NCBI GenBank assembly: GCA_963677415.2
Contig: CAXXFJ010000004.1
Span: forward strand, 138,811-202,810
DNA from: JAQUTK01 sp963677415
Lineage (GTDB): Bacteria; Bacteroidota; Bacteroidia; Bacteroidales; JAQUTK01
Reading direction: 5' to 3'
Length of the DNA: 64,000 nucleotides
The notes beneath the pieces were generated by a model, which saw only the letters and a program-made list of their open reading frames with translations, ran no database searches and was not told the DNA's origin. A program made the translations under genes and the position numbers. Below, piece by piece: positions 15,460 through 26,360 of this stretch (within the stretch, counting starts at the first letter, position 1; each line of letters starts with the position of its first letter).

Positions 15460-15903
15460 ATGGAAATAAAAATTGCAAAAAAATTTACCCAAAAAGATTT
15501 AGATAATTTTATCGATAAATATTATTCTACCTGTTTGGAGACAAAAGATCCCGAAGTAATTTTCAACCTAGAACAATTAGAATGGATCAGTGCTGAAGAA
15601 ATAACATTTTTATTTTCATTGATGAGAAAACTGGTACTTAACAAAAAGAAGGTCATTGTGAAGATGCCAATTGTTTCAAAGATATTTGAGGATGATGACG
15701 ATAAAACAATAGGAAGAAGAAGAATCGCAAATTTATATTTATATAGAGATTGGAAGATGTTTCATACAGGTGTCGAAGATTTTAATTTTAAAAATTTAGT
15801 TAGTAATATAAATACATTGTTTGATAAAAAAAAATCTTCTGAAAGATCGAATAAAATCATACCATTTCAAATTATACGTAAGCGTCTCCACGATACCGTA
15901 TAG
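15460..15903 (+). pseudogene. Giant conflict-system gene, fragment 1: STAS-like N-terminus
   Basis: This is the 5' end of a gene broken by transposons. Genuine sequence runs to 15877 (139 residues); the last residues of the present frame (RKRLHDTV) come from the IS66 end. The fragment has an alternating beta/alpha pattern (VIFNLEQLEWISAEEITFLFSLMRKLVLNKKKVIVKMP) like STAS-type domains. Joining 15460-15877, 21060-24622, 27214-28446 and 30045-30065 (each cut made at a target duplication) gives 5235 bp without a stop, 1744 residues. In its present form this fragment could yield only a 147-residue STAS-like protein. Confidence 0.85.
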
Positions 15904-15982
15904 AAAAATTCAAAAGTTCTTTTTCTTTGTAAGCGTCTCCACGATACCGTATAGAAAAATTCAAAAGTTCTTTTTCTTTTGA

Positions 15983-17593
15983 TTATTTTTTCCAGTAGTT
16001 TGGAAGAAGCTCCCTATATACATCGTCTGAAGCGTTCGGGCTTATACAGGCCATCCGATTGAGTACGTCTGTGAAGTATTCGAAGGTGTTTATTCCCTGT
16101 AGCCTGCAGGAACACGCCAGCGAGTAGATCAAAGCTGATCTCTTTGCTCCCGCATGACTGCCACAAAACAGCGAGTTTCTCCTGCTTAAGCTGATGTATC
16201 TCATGCAGAGTTCGATGGCATTGTTGTCCAGCTTATAATCAGCCCTTTTTATGTAATTGCACAATGCGTCATACTCGTGCAGTATATAGTTTACCGCCAT
16301 AGAGAGTGGACTCTTGGGAAGTGTGGCAGGGTTGGATTGTATCTCCAGTAATTTTCTTTTGAGCTGCTTTAATATGGGCGGTGCATATTCTTTTCTGTAT
16401 CTGAGTCTTTTATTCGGACTCCACTCTTCTTGGATCAGATGTTCTTTCCTGTATAGCTGGTTGATAAGATCGATGATTTGCGTGGCATCTTCATCTCCTT
16501 CAATATCCAGAAACTTACGTTTGCAATGCTGGAAGCAAGAAAGACGTATGATATCCGGATATGTATCTGTTTCATAAACCTTATAGTGTATCAGTCCATC
16601 CGACTGGATGGCTCCTTTATATTCTTCACCGATATAATTGTTCAGCACTTCACCTGATCGTGATCCGTCGTGATAAAAGTATTGTATCAGTTTTTTCTCA
16701 TTGGCCAATGCCGCCCATATATATCCTTTGCGTACTCCTTTTCCTTTCTCGTTTTTATCTTTTACGAGAATGGTATAGTAGCTTTCGTCCATGCACAAAT
16801 AGCTGTCCCCAAGGATCTCCGTTCTCATGACCTCATCCAGGCGATCCATCATCATGGCAGACTTTTTTATCAGACCGTGTGCGGTTGCTTTGTTCAGTTC
16901 AAAACCGGATTCATTAAAGAATTTCACGATCCGTTCAACGGGCATGGAGTAGATGTATCTGAGTTGCAACATCCCGGCGATAAAGGAAGCTTCATAGTTC
17001 GAGTTTTGCAGCGGAGCCATCGGTGCTTTTGCAAAGTACATCTTTTCCTCAAACAAGCAGTTGTACTGATGATAGAGATGCTTGATAAAGCGTGGCGGGA
17101 TATATTCATATCGGATGGAATCCACATGGCTTATGATTTTGGCTTTCTCTTTATCAAAACCGGGATCATTCGGGAAAATATCATGAGGAACGACCTCTAA
17201 TTCAAAATGCTCCTTGCGTTTGGCATTGTTGTTACCGCGATCTTTAGGTGAAGAGCTATTCGCTTCAGGAGACACAGCCTGATTTACCACCTTTGGAACA
17301 ATCTTTTCCGATGGATTGGAAAGCAGCTTGCTCAGACCCCGGTTCTTGCCGATCAATGTTTGTATGTCGCCATCCTTTTGGACAAGCGTATCTTCCAGTG
17401 AGCTGATTGAACTGGTCAGCTTATCGATCTGGGCGGATAACGATTCTATCTGGAGAGATTGTTGCTGAAGCTGGAAGGATTGTTGCTGAAGCTGAAGGGA
17501 CTGACGGCTTATCTGTTCCAAATAAGCTTTTTCTCTTTCAGCAGAAAGTCTGAGTTGATCTTCCAGCAGTTCTACAATCCGTTTAAAATTCAT
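15983..17593 (-). CDS. tnpC: IS66 transposase TnpC (nested copy)
   Basis: The 536-residue DDE transposase has an N-terminal coiled coil rich in Gln/Leu (residues ~20-80) and the DDE core with CMDESYYTILV and IGEEYKGAIQSDGLIHYKVY. The IS66 C-terminal region DNNAIELCMRYISLSRRNSLFCGSHAGAKRSALIYSL follows. It carries the Ile variant at QTLIGKNRG. Its reading frame is intact, so this copy is probably active. Confidence 0.93.
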   Translation of the reverse strand: MNFKRIVELLEDQLRLSAEREKAYLEQISRQSLQLQQQSFQLQQQSLQIESLSAQIDKLTSSISSLEDTLVQKDGDIQTLIGKNRGLSKLLSNPSEKIVPKVVNQAVSPEANSSSPKDRGNNNAKRKEHFELEVVPHDIFPNDPGFDKEKAKIISHVDSIRYEYIPPRFIKHLYHQYNCLFEEKMYFAKAPMAPLQNSNYEASFIAGMLQLRYIYSMPVERIVKFFNESGFELNKATAHGLIKKSAMMMDRLDEVMRTEILGDSYLCMDESYYTILVKDKNEKGKGVRKGYIWAALANEKKLIQYFYHDGSRSGEVLNNYIGEEYKGAIQSDGLIHYKVYETDTYPDIIRLSCFQHCKRKFLDIEGDEDATQIIDLINQLYRKEHLIQEEWSPNKRLRYRKEYAPPILKQLKRKLLEIQSNPATLPKSPLSMAVNYILHEYDALCNYIKRADYKLDNNAIELCMRYISLSRRNSLFCGSHAGAKRSALIYSLACSCRLQGINTFEYFTDVLNRMACISPNASDDVYRELLPNYWKK

Positions 17594-17666
17594 GCCATAA
17601 AGGTACGAATAATCATTTGTTTCACCAAGGAAACAAGGAATTAAATATTATCTATATATTTGTATA

Positions 17667-18026
17667 TCAACGTATTAAATCAATATCGAACCGTTTTCTG
17701 TATTTTGCCGAATGAATATAGACGCCCTCCATTATTAAAACGAAGGTGCTCCATTTCATCTCGTATTGACCACTGAATGGGTTAAAAAGGGGTATCTCGA
17801 AAGTACCTTTCTCAAGTTTCTTCTGATATAAAATAAATCCGCCATGTTCCCAATGAAGTATCTTTATGGTGGTTCTGTTTTTGCTCACAAACAGAAAAAC
17901 TTCCCCGGACAAGGGGTTGCGTTTCATGTCGGACTTGACTAACTGATACAAGGAATAGATCCCTTTACGCATATCCACATCATGCGAACAGAGGTGGTAA
18001 CTCATGGATTCTGTAAGTGCGAACAT
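17667..18026 (-). CDS. tnpB: IS66 accessory protein TnpB (nested copy)
   Basis: A 119-residue protein of the IS66 Orf2 family, with DMRKGIYSLYQLVKSDMKRNPLSGEVFLFVSKNRTTIKILHWEHGGFILYQKKLEKGTF. It is needed for transposition of IS66 elements although its role is not settled. It lies 1 bp after tnpA and 73 bp before tnpC. Confidence 0.93.
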   Translation of the reverse strand: MFALTESMSYHLCSHDVDMRKGIYSLYQLVKSDMKRNPLSGEVFLFVSKNRTTIKILHWEHGGFILYQKKLEKGTFEIPLFNPFSGQYEMKWSTFVLIMEGVYIHSAKYRKRFDIDLIR

Positions 18027-18027
18027 C

Positions 18028-18438
18028 CTAGTAACCGGTATTGCATGAGAGGAGCAATGTGGCTAGTTCCTTTGCCGTGACATCTTCTATGGAGACTGCC
18101 ATCCCGTTAGGGTAGGTGATTTTCACTCCTTTAATACAGGATGGAATCTGCTCACAGACAAATTTTTCTTCAACTGGGGATGCATGAAACGACAGTGGAT
18201 AAATATGCTGCGATGACTCCGTTATTCCTAAATGGCATGGGACTGAATCTAAATTGTCATCGTAACGAGGTGCCGGATCGAAATCTTTGAGCGTCAGGTC
18301 TTGTTTGCGCATCCATGCCTGAAGACTGTTATAGCTTATGTGATACATCAAACAATAATCATACAAGGGTATGTCACAGCTACACAATGCGCGTTTGTAA
18401 TCCTCTAGTAATTTCGAATATAAATCAGAGTTGTTCAT
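18028..18438 (-). CDS. tnpA: IS66 accessory protein TnpA (nested copy)
   Basis: A 136-residue protein with an N-terminal helix-turn-helix-like part (YKRALCSCDIPLYDYCLMYHISYNSLQAWMRKQDL). The C-terminal segment KGVKITYPNGMAVSIEDVTAKELATLL is typical of IS66 OrfA. It is first in the tnpABC order and probably binds the element's ends. Confidence 0.9.
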   Translation of the reverse strand: MNNSDLYSKLLEDYKRALCSCDIPLYDYCLMYHISYNSLQAWMRKQDLTLKDFDPAPRYDDNLDSVPCHLGITESSQHIYPLSFHASPVEEKFVCEQIPSCIKGVKITYPNGMAVSIEDVTAKELATLLLSCNTGY

Positions 18439-18522
18439 CTTTCGTCTTTTTAGAAGACAAAAGTAATTGGCTAGATATTACCATGCAAGATGGTATTGCG
18501 GAGACGCTTACTTTTCTTTTGA

Positions 18523-20133
18523 TTATTTTTTCCAGTAGTTTGGAAGAAGCTCCCTATATACATCGTCTGAAGCGTTCGGGCTTATACAGGCCATCCGATT
18601 GAGTACGTCTGTGAAGTATTCGAAGGTGTTTATTCCCTGTAGCCTGCAGGAACACGCCAGCGAGTAGATCAAAGCTGATCTCTTTGCTCCCGCATGACTG
18701 CCACAAAACAGCGAGTTTCTCCTGCTTAAGCTGATGTATCTCATGCAGAGTTCGATGGCATTGTTGTCCAGCTTATAATCAGCCCTTTTTATGTAATTGC
18801 ACAATGCGTCATACTCGTGCAGTATATAGTTTACCGCCATAGAGAGTGGACTCTTGGGAAGTGTGGCAGGGTTGGATTGTATCTCCAGTAATTTTCTTTT
18901 GAGCTGCTTTAATATGGGCGGTGCATATTCTTTTCTGTATCTGAGTCTTTTATTCGGACTCCACTCTTCTTGGATCAGATGTTCTTTCCTGTATAGCTGG
19001 TTGATAAGATCGATGATTTGCGTGGCATCTTCATCTCCTTCAATATCCAGAAACTTACGTTTGCAATGCTGGAAGCAAGAAAGACGTATGATATCCGGAT
19101 ATGTATCTGTTTCATAAACCTTATAGTGTATCAGTCCATCCGACTGGATGGCTCCTTTATATTCTTCACCGATATAATTGTTCAGCACTTCACCTGATCG
19201 TGATCCGTCGTGATAAAAGTATTGTATCAGTTTTTTCTCATTGGCCAATGCCGCCCATATATATCCTTTGCGTACTCCTTTTCCTTTCTCGTTTTTATCT
19301 TTTACGAGAATGGTATAGTAGCTTTCGTCCATGCACAAATAGCTGTCCCCAAGGATCTCCGTTCTCATGACCTCATCCAGGCGATCCATCATCATGGCAG
19401 ACTTTTTTATCAGACCGTGTGCGGTTGCTTTGTTCAGTTCAAAACCGGATTCATTAAAGAATTTCACGATCCGTTCAACGGGCATGGAGTAGATGTATCT
19501 GAGTTGCAACATCCCGGCGATAAAGGAAGCTTCATAGTTCGAGTTTTGCAGCGGAGCCATCGGTGCTTTTGCAAAGTACATCTTTTCCTCAAACAAGCAG
19601 TTGTACTGATGATAGAGATGCTTGATAAAGCGTGGCGGGATATATTCATATCGGATGGAATCCACATGGCTTATGATTTTGGCTTTCTCTTTATCAAAAC
19701 CGGGATCATTCGGGAAAATATCATGAGGAACGACCTCTAATTCAAAATGCTCCTTGCGTTTGGCATTGTTGTTACCGCGATCTTTAGGTGAAGAGCTATT
19801 CGCTTCAGGAGACACAGCCTGATTTACCACCTTTGGAACAATCTTTTCCGATGGATTGGAAAGCAGCTTGCTCAGACCCCGGTTCTTGCCGGTCAATGTT
19901 TGTATGTCGCCATCCTTTTGGACAAGCGTATCTTCCAGTGAGCTGATTGAACTGGTCAGCTTATCGATCTGGGCGGATAACGATTCTATCTGGAGAGATT
20001 GTTGCTGAAGCTGGAAGGATTGTTGCTGAAGCTGAAGGGACTGACGGCTTATCTGTTCCAAATAAGCTTTTTCTCTTTCAGCAGAAAGTCTGAGTTGATC
20101 TTCCAGCAGTTCTACAATCCGTTTAAAATTCAT
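18523..20133 (-). CDS. tnpC: IS66 transposase TnpC (outer copy)
   Basis: Same 536-residue transposase as in the nested copy except for Thr at QTLTGKNRG; identical in translation to the third copy at 24677-26287. The nested insertion took place in the left end of the element beyond its stop codon, so this transposase frame is complete even though the element is interrupted. Confidence 0.93.
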   Translation of the reverse strand: MNFKRIVELLEDQLRLSAEREKAYLEQISRQSLQLQQQSFQLQQQSLQIESLSAQIDKLTSSISSLEDTLVQKDGDIQTLTGKNRGLSKLLSNPSEKIVPKVVNQAVSPEANSSSPKDRGNNNAKRKEHFELEVVPHDIFPNDPGFDKEKAKIISHVDSIRYEYIPPRFIKHLYHQYNCLFEEKMYFAKAPMAPLQNSNYEASFIAGMLQLRYIYSMPVERIVKFFNESGFELNKATAHGLIKKSAMMMDRLDEVMRTEILGDSYLCMDESYYTILVKDKNEKGKGVRKGYIWAALANEKKLIQYFYHDGSRSGEVLNNYIGEEYKGAIQSDGLIHYKVYETDTYPDIIRLSCFQHCKRKFLDIEGDEDATQIIDLINQLYRKEHLIQEEWSPNKRLRYRKEYAPPILKQLKRKLLEIQSNPATLPKSPLSMAVNYILHEYDALCNYIKRADYKLDNNAIELCMRYISLSRRNSLFCGSHAGAKRSALIYSLACSCRLQGINTFEYFTDVLNRMACISPNASDDVYRELLPNYWKK

Positions 20134-20206
20134 GCCATAAAGGTACGAATAATCATTTGTTTCACCAAGGAAACAAGGAATTAAATATTATCTATATATT
20201 TGTATA

Positions 20207-20566
20207 TCAACGTATTAAATCAATATCGAACCGTTTTCTGTATTTTGCCGAATGAATATAGACGCCCTCCATTATTAAAACGAAGGTGCTCCATTTCATC
20301 TCGTATTGACCACTGAATGGGTTAAAAAGGGGTATCTCGAAAGTACCTTTCTCAAGTTTCTTCTGATATAAAATAAATCCGCCATGTTCCCAATGAAGTA
20401 TCTTTATGGTGGTTCTGTTTTTGCTCACAAACAGAAAAACTTCCCCGGACAAGGGGTTGCGTTTCATGTCGGACTTGACTAACTGATACAAGGAATAGAT
20501 CCCTTTACGCATATCCACATCATGCGAACAGAGGTGGTAACTCATGGATTCTGTAAGTGCGAACAT
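20207..20566 (-). CDS. tnpB: IS66 accessory protein TnpB (outer copy)
   Basis: Translation identical to the other two TnpB copies in the window (119 residues, IS66 Orf2 family). It keeps the usual place between tnpA and tnpC. Confidence 0.93.
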   Translation of the reverse strand: MFALTESMSYHLCSHDVDMRKGIYSLYQLVKSDMKRNPLSGEVFLFVSKNRTTIKILHWEHGGFILYQKKLEKGTFEIPLFNPFSGQYEMKWSTFVLIMEGVYIHSAKYRKRFDIDLIR

Positions 20567-20567
20567 C

Positions 20568-20978
20568 CTAGTAACCGGTATTGCATGAGAGGAGCAATGT
20601 GGCTAGTTCCTTTGCCGTGACATCTTCTATGGAGACTGCCATCCCGTTAGGGTAGGTGATTTTCACTCCTTTAATACAGGATGGAATCTGCTCACAGACA
20701 AATTTTTCTTCAACTGGGGATGCATGAAACGACAGTGGATAAATATGCTGCGATGACTCCGTTATTCCTAAATGGCATGGGACTGAATCTAAATTGTCAT
20801 CGTAACGAGGTGCCGGATCGAAATCTTTGAGCGTCAGGTCTTGTTTGCGCATCCATGCCTGAAGACTGTTATAGCTTATGTGATACATCAAACAATAATC
20901 ATACAAGGGTATGTCACAGCTACACAATGCGCGTTTGTAATCCTCTAGTAATTTCGAATATAAATCAGAGTTGTTCAT
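20568..20978 (-). CDS. tnpA: IS66 accessory protein TnpA (outer copy)
   Basis: Translation identical to the other two TnpA copies (136 residues). A long plus-strand frame that seems to start opposite this gene (20855) is an artefact of reading from the IS66 end into fragment 2 of the giant gene. Confidence 0.9.
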   Translation of the reverse strand: MNNSDLYSKLLEDYKRALCSCDIPLYDYCLMYHISYNSLQAWMRKQDLTLKDFDPAPRYDDNLDSVPCHLGITESSQHIYPLSFHASPVEEKFVCEQIPSCIKGVKITYPNGMAVSIEDVTAKELATLLLSCNTGY

Positions 20979-21051
20979 CTTTCGTCTTTTTAGAAGACAA
21001 AAGTAATTGGCTAGATATTACCATGCAAGATGGTATTGCGGAGACGCTTAC

Positions 21052-24000
21052 AATTATACCGACAGAGCGATATTCTGATGAAGCTGTTGATAGCCGTTTT
21101 TATCAAAAATCAAATGAGCAGTTTAATATAGATGAGAATATTACCAATTTGTTGAATAGTAATAATTGTTATTCTCCTTTTGAGAACAAAGTGATAAGTG
21201 ATATTATTACTAAAGAACTGTTTATGAATTCTGCTGAACACGCACAGATTGATGAAAGCTATTTTACAACAGCATTACGTGAAAAATGGGATAACCCCAA
21301 TACCCCTAAGTTTATGGATAGTTTCATAAATGAGAAAGAAGAATTAACGCTTGATTTTTTTAAAGACAAAGAAAAACTAGTTTCAATAGTAAAACAAGAT
21401 GCATTTAAAAACAAAACCAAGACATTAGAAAGAATAAGCGAAGAAGGGAAAAATGGAAAACTTTTGATAGGATTGAGTAAAAAGGATAAGAATGGTAATT
21501 ATTATGAACTGTATAATCTTTTTAAAAACCAATCCTACTTAGAATTTACTTTTATTGATTTTGGTTGTGGAATATATGAAACATTAAAAGACGAATATAA
21601 TAAAAATAAAGAAAACGCTATTTTTCGTCTATCTAATGACATAGAAAAAAAGCATATTCACTCTCAGGTACTAGAATATGCTTTTTTATTGGATTCTTCA
21701 AAAGACCCATTTGATAGTCGTATCGAGCGAGCTGATTTAATACCGAGAGGCTTATATTTTCTTATTGATATGGTAAGGAGATACAAAGGTTTATTAGTGG
21801 CAAGAAGTGGTAAGGGCAAAGTTATTTATGATTTTTCGGATAGAATTTATATAGAAAATAAAAATAATGAAATATCAGTAGATAAAGATAGAATATATGT
21901 TGCAAAAGACGCTGTAGTGCAGTCAGTCAAGAGTGAATCTTTATTTTTTTCAGGAACAATGATTTCAATTATTCTTCCCGAAAGAAAAAAAGGAAAATTC
22001 AGAAAATCCGGAGTGAGAATAGATGATTACAAACTTAACTATGATATTTTTAATCAAGATAAATTTGATATTTATCCGAAAGAAAAGTTTGCGCCCCAGT
22101 TTTATGAATACTTACATTTAGCATTTGCTGTTTATGTCTCGGAAACAAGTGATGAGATTCACGGACTTAATTCAAAGTATAATACAGATAAAGGTATTAT
22201 AAATTTAGTGTTCATTCAGATAGATTCTAAATTAAAAATTTTAAATGAGAAATCGATAAGCTGTGTTTTATTTGTTGATTTTGAAAATATTCCAAGAAGA
22301 AATTATCTCTATAAAATATATACATATCTTCAAAATTCTCCTTTAATAAATGAACGAACTAAAGTTATCGCGATAAATGTAGATAGTGATGAATTAAATG
22401 CATTAAAAGAATACGAATACGAGAATGCAATAAAAAGTAAAACTTCATTTTTATTCAAAGCAATACCATGTCTTAAATTGAATAAATTAAGTGAGCAGAA
22501 TATTGATAAAAACATTATTCAATGGATTGGAGTAGATGATAAAGATGATGATATTTTACTTACAGAACTATTGTTCAATGAGGAAAAGAGTATTGATAAA
22601 TCATTATTTATTAATGACTATTTGTGTGAAGGAAATGTGATTTCTCAATATCAAGGTAGAGCTATTTCAATTTTCTCAAATTTCAATGACTTAATTTTTG
22701 AGGCAAAAAAAGCGAGAGAGAACACAATTTTAGCTTGGATTAGCAATGATGTTATTAAGGATGGCGAAAGACCAACCGAGAAACACAGCGAAAAGAGACT
22801 ATTTCTAACTTCTAAGGGCACATATCAAACAAAATACCTCTCTCTTTATGATAAATTGAGTTTCAGATATACTTCTCAATTTTTCGCAAGATTTCTATTG
22901 GATAAGTATATAGACACATTTAATGTAAACAAAATTTCTTTAAAGTTCGATAAGATTCTCGCAGTGACAGTAAGTAGCCAACTTCTGGCAATCGAAATTA
23001 GGAATTTGATAAAAGATGAGGATGCTTACTCCTTTTTGAGAAAAGAGAGAAGTGATAAAAACGAATGTTCGAAAGATTTAAGTTTTTGTCCCGATTTAAT
23101 TAAATTGTCGAGTTACTTTTCATTTGAAGAAGAGAAACCATTCAGAGATATGGAAAGTAATCAGAGAATTCTTATCGTAAATGATGTTATTTCAACAGGT
23201 TCGCTTATTAAAAGATTGGTTGAAGAAATTAAAAATAAAGATGCAGTTATTACTGGTATTTTATCAATCGCGGATACAAGAAAAAGGAATGTTGATGAAA
23301 ATACTGAGTATCCTTCAGTGTTTTTTGACGAAATCAAAATGGAAGACATTGAGTGCAAAATTATCTCAATCATTTCAAGCGAACAAAATCCCCATTTAAA
23401 TATTGAAAAGTTTAAACATAAACCTCAAGGTGCGAATGCTTATAAAATAAAACGTATAAATCCTATTCTTAATTCTATTGTAACACTAAACTCTAAACAT
23501 ACAGAAAAAAATAAAATTTTGTTTGAAAACCCCAAAGAGTTTTTTGATTTAGTCAGTTCTGATATTTTTCAAATTGGACATTTCAAACAAAGTTTATTGT
23601 CGTGTAGTAGTTACTTTACAGATATGTATGCTTTACTCTGCAACAATAAAGGATCTGAATTATTGGAGAAATGTAAGATAGAAATGGATAATAGACTAGG
23701 AAAAGCATGTAATCCGTTTTTTATTTTTCACCCGGTACATTCAGGAATAGAACAAATCTCAGAAGATACTTATAACAAAGTTTTTGGGACAAATAAAGCC
23801 AATATAATCGGATTACAAAGATATCAAACTCCGTTAGGTTGGCGATTTGTGTTTCCACCAAAACGTTTTAATGAAGTATTAAAAGGGCAACCAATCTTAA
23901 TAACAGATAGTGGCACTTTGTCGGGACAATCGCTGATACAACTCATAGATGCAGTGTCTATTTATGAAGTAAGTAGAATAGACGTTTTGATTATTATTGG

Positions 24001-24676
24001 CAGATTAGATGATTTTCAGCGTGAGTTTTATTCAAGATTACATACAATAAAAGTTAAAACTAAAATAGACGAAGAAATAAAAGATAAAGACAGAGATGTT
24101 ATTGTTCCCCTCAATATTTTTTTTGGCACAAATTTGCATATTCCCTCATATCAAACCGAAGATATGTGTCCTTTCTGCAAAGAATTTGAATTATTAAAAC
24201 AATATGAAAACAAAGACTCAATCACTAAAGAAGCAGCAAATTATATCAAGAAAAGAAAATCAGAGATATTGAAACCAGATAATGGTGAAAAGTCTACTTC
24301 TGAATATATTCCAAAAGATAAAATCACAACAAAATGGGATTCTAAAAATATCTTCTTAATGCGAGATGAATTGGGCAAAATAGACGGATATCGATTCTAT
24401 GAAGATTATTTTAGTCGAAATGATGATTATGGAGAAGAAAAATTCGATGATTTATGCAACCGCTACCCAAATGAAGAATGGGAAAATTTGTTTAATATTG
24501 AAAATATAGACGATTTAAGAAAATTTGAACAAATTCTTATTTGTATTTTGCATGAACCGTATTTAATTTATACAATCAAAGATTTATTGGTTAATCTTTT
24601 TGAGATATTACAAAAGATTATTGTAAGCGTCTCCACGATACCGTATAGAAAAATTCAAAAGTTCTTTTTCTTTTGA
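21052..24676 (+). pseudogene. Giant conflict-system gene, fragment 2: ATPase-like plus two PRTase-like domains
   Basis: Genuine sequence is 21060-24622 (residues 140-1327 of the rebuilt protein); the rest to 24676 is IS66 end. Residues ~188-200 (ITKELFMNSAEHA) look like the N-box of a GHKL ATPase, DFGCGI near 306 like its D-x-G-x-G box, and FSGTMISIILPE near 436 like the closing strand. RILIVNDVISTGSLIKRL near 841 is a PRPP-loop of the type I phosphoribosyltransferase fold, and a second similar loop, ILITDSGTLSGQSLIQLI, lies near 1083. CPFC near 1175 may bind zinc. The segment after ~541 (VLFVDFENIP) I do not recognise. The codon use is very AT-rich, unlike the flanking GH genes. Confidence 0.8.
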
Positions 24677-26287
24677 TTATTTTTTCCAGTAGTTTGGAAG
24701 AAGCTCCCTATATACATCGTCTGAAGCGTTCGGGCTTATACAGGCCATCCGATTGAGTACGTCTGTGAAGTATTCGAAGGTGTTTATTCCCTGTAGCCTG
24801 CAGGAACACGCCAGCGAGTAGATCAAAGCTGATCTCTTTGCTCCCGCATGACTGCCACAAAACAGCGAGTTTCTCCTGCTTAAGCTGATGTATCTCATGC
24901 AGAGTTCGATGGCATTGTTGTCCAGCTTATAATCAGCCCTTTTTATGTAATTGCACAATGCGTCATACTCGTGCAGTATATAGTTTACCGCCATAGAGAG
25001 TGGACTCTTGGGAAGTGTGGCAGGGTTGGATTGTATCTCCAGTAATTTTCTTTTGAGCTGCTTTAATATGGGCGGTGCATATTCTTTTCTGTATCTGAGT
25101 CTTTTATTCGGACTCCACTCTTCTTGGATCAGATGTTCTTTCCTGTATAGCTGGTTGATAAGATCGATGATTTGCGTGGCATCTTCATCTCCTTCAATAT
25201 CCAGAAACTTACGTTTGCAATGCTGGAAGCAAGAAAGACGTATGATATCCGGATATGTATCTGTTTCATAAACCTTATAGTGTATCAGTCCATCCGACTG
25301 GATGGCTCCTTTATATTCTTCACCGATATAATTGTTCAGCACTTCACCTGATCGTGATCCGTCGTGATAAAAGTATTGTATCAGTTTTTTCTCATTGGCC
25401 AATGCCGCCCATATATATCCTTTGCGTACTCCTTTTCCTTTCTCGTTTTTATCTTTTACGAGAATGGTATAGTAGCTTTCGTCCATGCACAAATAGCTGT
25501 CCCCAAGGATCTCCGTTCTCATGACCTCATCCAGGCGATCCATCATCATGGCAGACTTTTTTATCAGACCGTGTGCGGTTGCTTTGTTCAGTTCAAAACC
25601 GGATTCATTAAAGAATTTCACGATCCGTTCAACGGGCATGGAGTAGATGTATCTGAGTTGCAACATCCCGGCGATAAAGGAAGCTTCATAGTTCGAGTTT
25701 TGCAGCGGAGCCATCGGTGCTTTTGCAAAGTACATCTTTTCCTCAAACAAGCAGTTGTACTGATGATAGAGATGCTTGATAAAGCGTGGCGGGATATATT
25801 CATATCGGATGGAATCCACATGGCTTATGATTTTGGCTTTCTCTTTATCAAAACCGGGATCATTCGGGAAAATATCATGAGGAACGACCTCTAATTCAAA
25901 ATGCTCCTTGCGTTTGGCATTGTTGTTACCGCGATCTTTAGGTGAAGAGCTATTCGCTTCAGGAGACACAGCCTGATTTACCACCTTTGGAACAATCTTT
26001 TCCGATGGATTGGAAAGCAGCTTGCTCAGACCCCGGTTCTTGCCGGTCAATGTTTGTATGTCGCCATCCTTTTGGACAAGCGTATCTTCCAGTGAGCTGA
26101 TTGAACTGGTCAGCTTATCGATCTGGGCGGATAACGATTCTATCTGGAGAGATTGTTGCTGAAGCTGGAAGGATTGTTGCTGAAGCTGAAGGGACTGACG
26201 GCTTATCTGTTCCAAATAAGCTTTTTCTCTTTCAGCAGAAAGTCTGAGTTGATCTTCCAGCAGTTCTACAATCCGTTTAAAATTCAT
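24677..26287 (-). CDS. tnpC: IS66 transposase TnpC (third copy)
   Basis: 536 residues, identical in translation to the outer copy at 18523-20133. The DDE core and the C-terminal IS66 region are intact. Near identity of all copies points to a recent burst of transposition. Confidence 0.93.
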   Translation of the reverse strand: MNFKRIVELLEDQLRLSAEREKAYLEQISRQSLQLQQQSFQLQQQSLQIESLSAQIDKLTSSISSLEDTLVQKDGDIQTLTGKNRGLSKLLSNPSEKIVPKVVNQAVSPEANSSSPKDRGNNNAKRKEHFELEVVPHDIFPNDPGFDKEKAKIISHVDSIRYEYIPPRFIKHLYHQYNCLFEEKMYFAKAPMAPLQNSNYEASFIAGMLQLRYIYSMPVERIVKFFNESGFELNKATAHGLIKKSAMMMDRLDEVMRTEILGDSYLCMDESYYTILVKDKNEKGKGVRKGYIWAALANEKKLIQYFYHDGSRSGEVLNNYIGEEYKGAIQSDGLIHYKVYETDTYPDIIRLSCFQHCKRKFLDIEGDEDATQIIDLINQLYRKEHLIQEEWSPNKRLRYRKEYAPPILKQLKRKLLEIQSNPATLPKSPLSMAVNYILHEYDALCNYIKRADYKLDNNAIELCMRYISLSRRNSLFCGSHAGAKRSALIYSLACSCRLQGINTFEYFTDVLNRMACISPNASDDVYRELLPNYWKK

Positions 26288-26360
26288 GCCATAAAGGTAC
26301 GAATAATCATTTGTTTCACCAAGGAAACAAGGAATTAAATATTATCTATATATTTGTATA

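Larger units (their letters stand above)
15929..18511 (-). mobile_element. IS66-family element nested in the outer IS66
   Basis: A complete 2583-bp copy. It inserted 51 bp inside the left end of the outer element, making the perfect target duplication TTTTCTTT at 15921-15928 and 18512-18519. Its transposase differs from the other two copies by one residue (Ile for Thr in QTLIGKNRG; base 17352). Confidence 0.95.
15878..21051 (-). mobile_element. IS66-family element, outer copy split by a nested copy
   Basis: The outer element consists of 15878-15928 and 18520-21051, together 2583 bp, the same length as the other copies. Its ends are inverted (GTAAGCGTCTCCACGATACC and the complement of GGTATTGCGGAGACGCTTAC). 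It is flanked by the perfect 8-bp target duplication AATTATAC at 15870-15877 and 21052-21059. It interrupts the giant gene in codon 140. Its own left end was then hit by a second IS66. Confidence 0.95.

Noticed and set aside
16670..17200. 176-residue plus-strand frame, repeated in all IS66 copies
   Set aside because: It is the antisense shadow of tnpC and has no independent features.
20855..24676. A 1273-residue gene starting at 20855
   Set aside because: Its first ~66 codons are antisense to IS66 tnpA and its last ~18 come from another IS66 end; the real gene starts at 15460.
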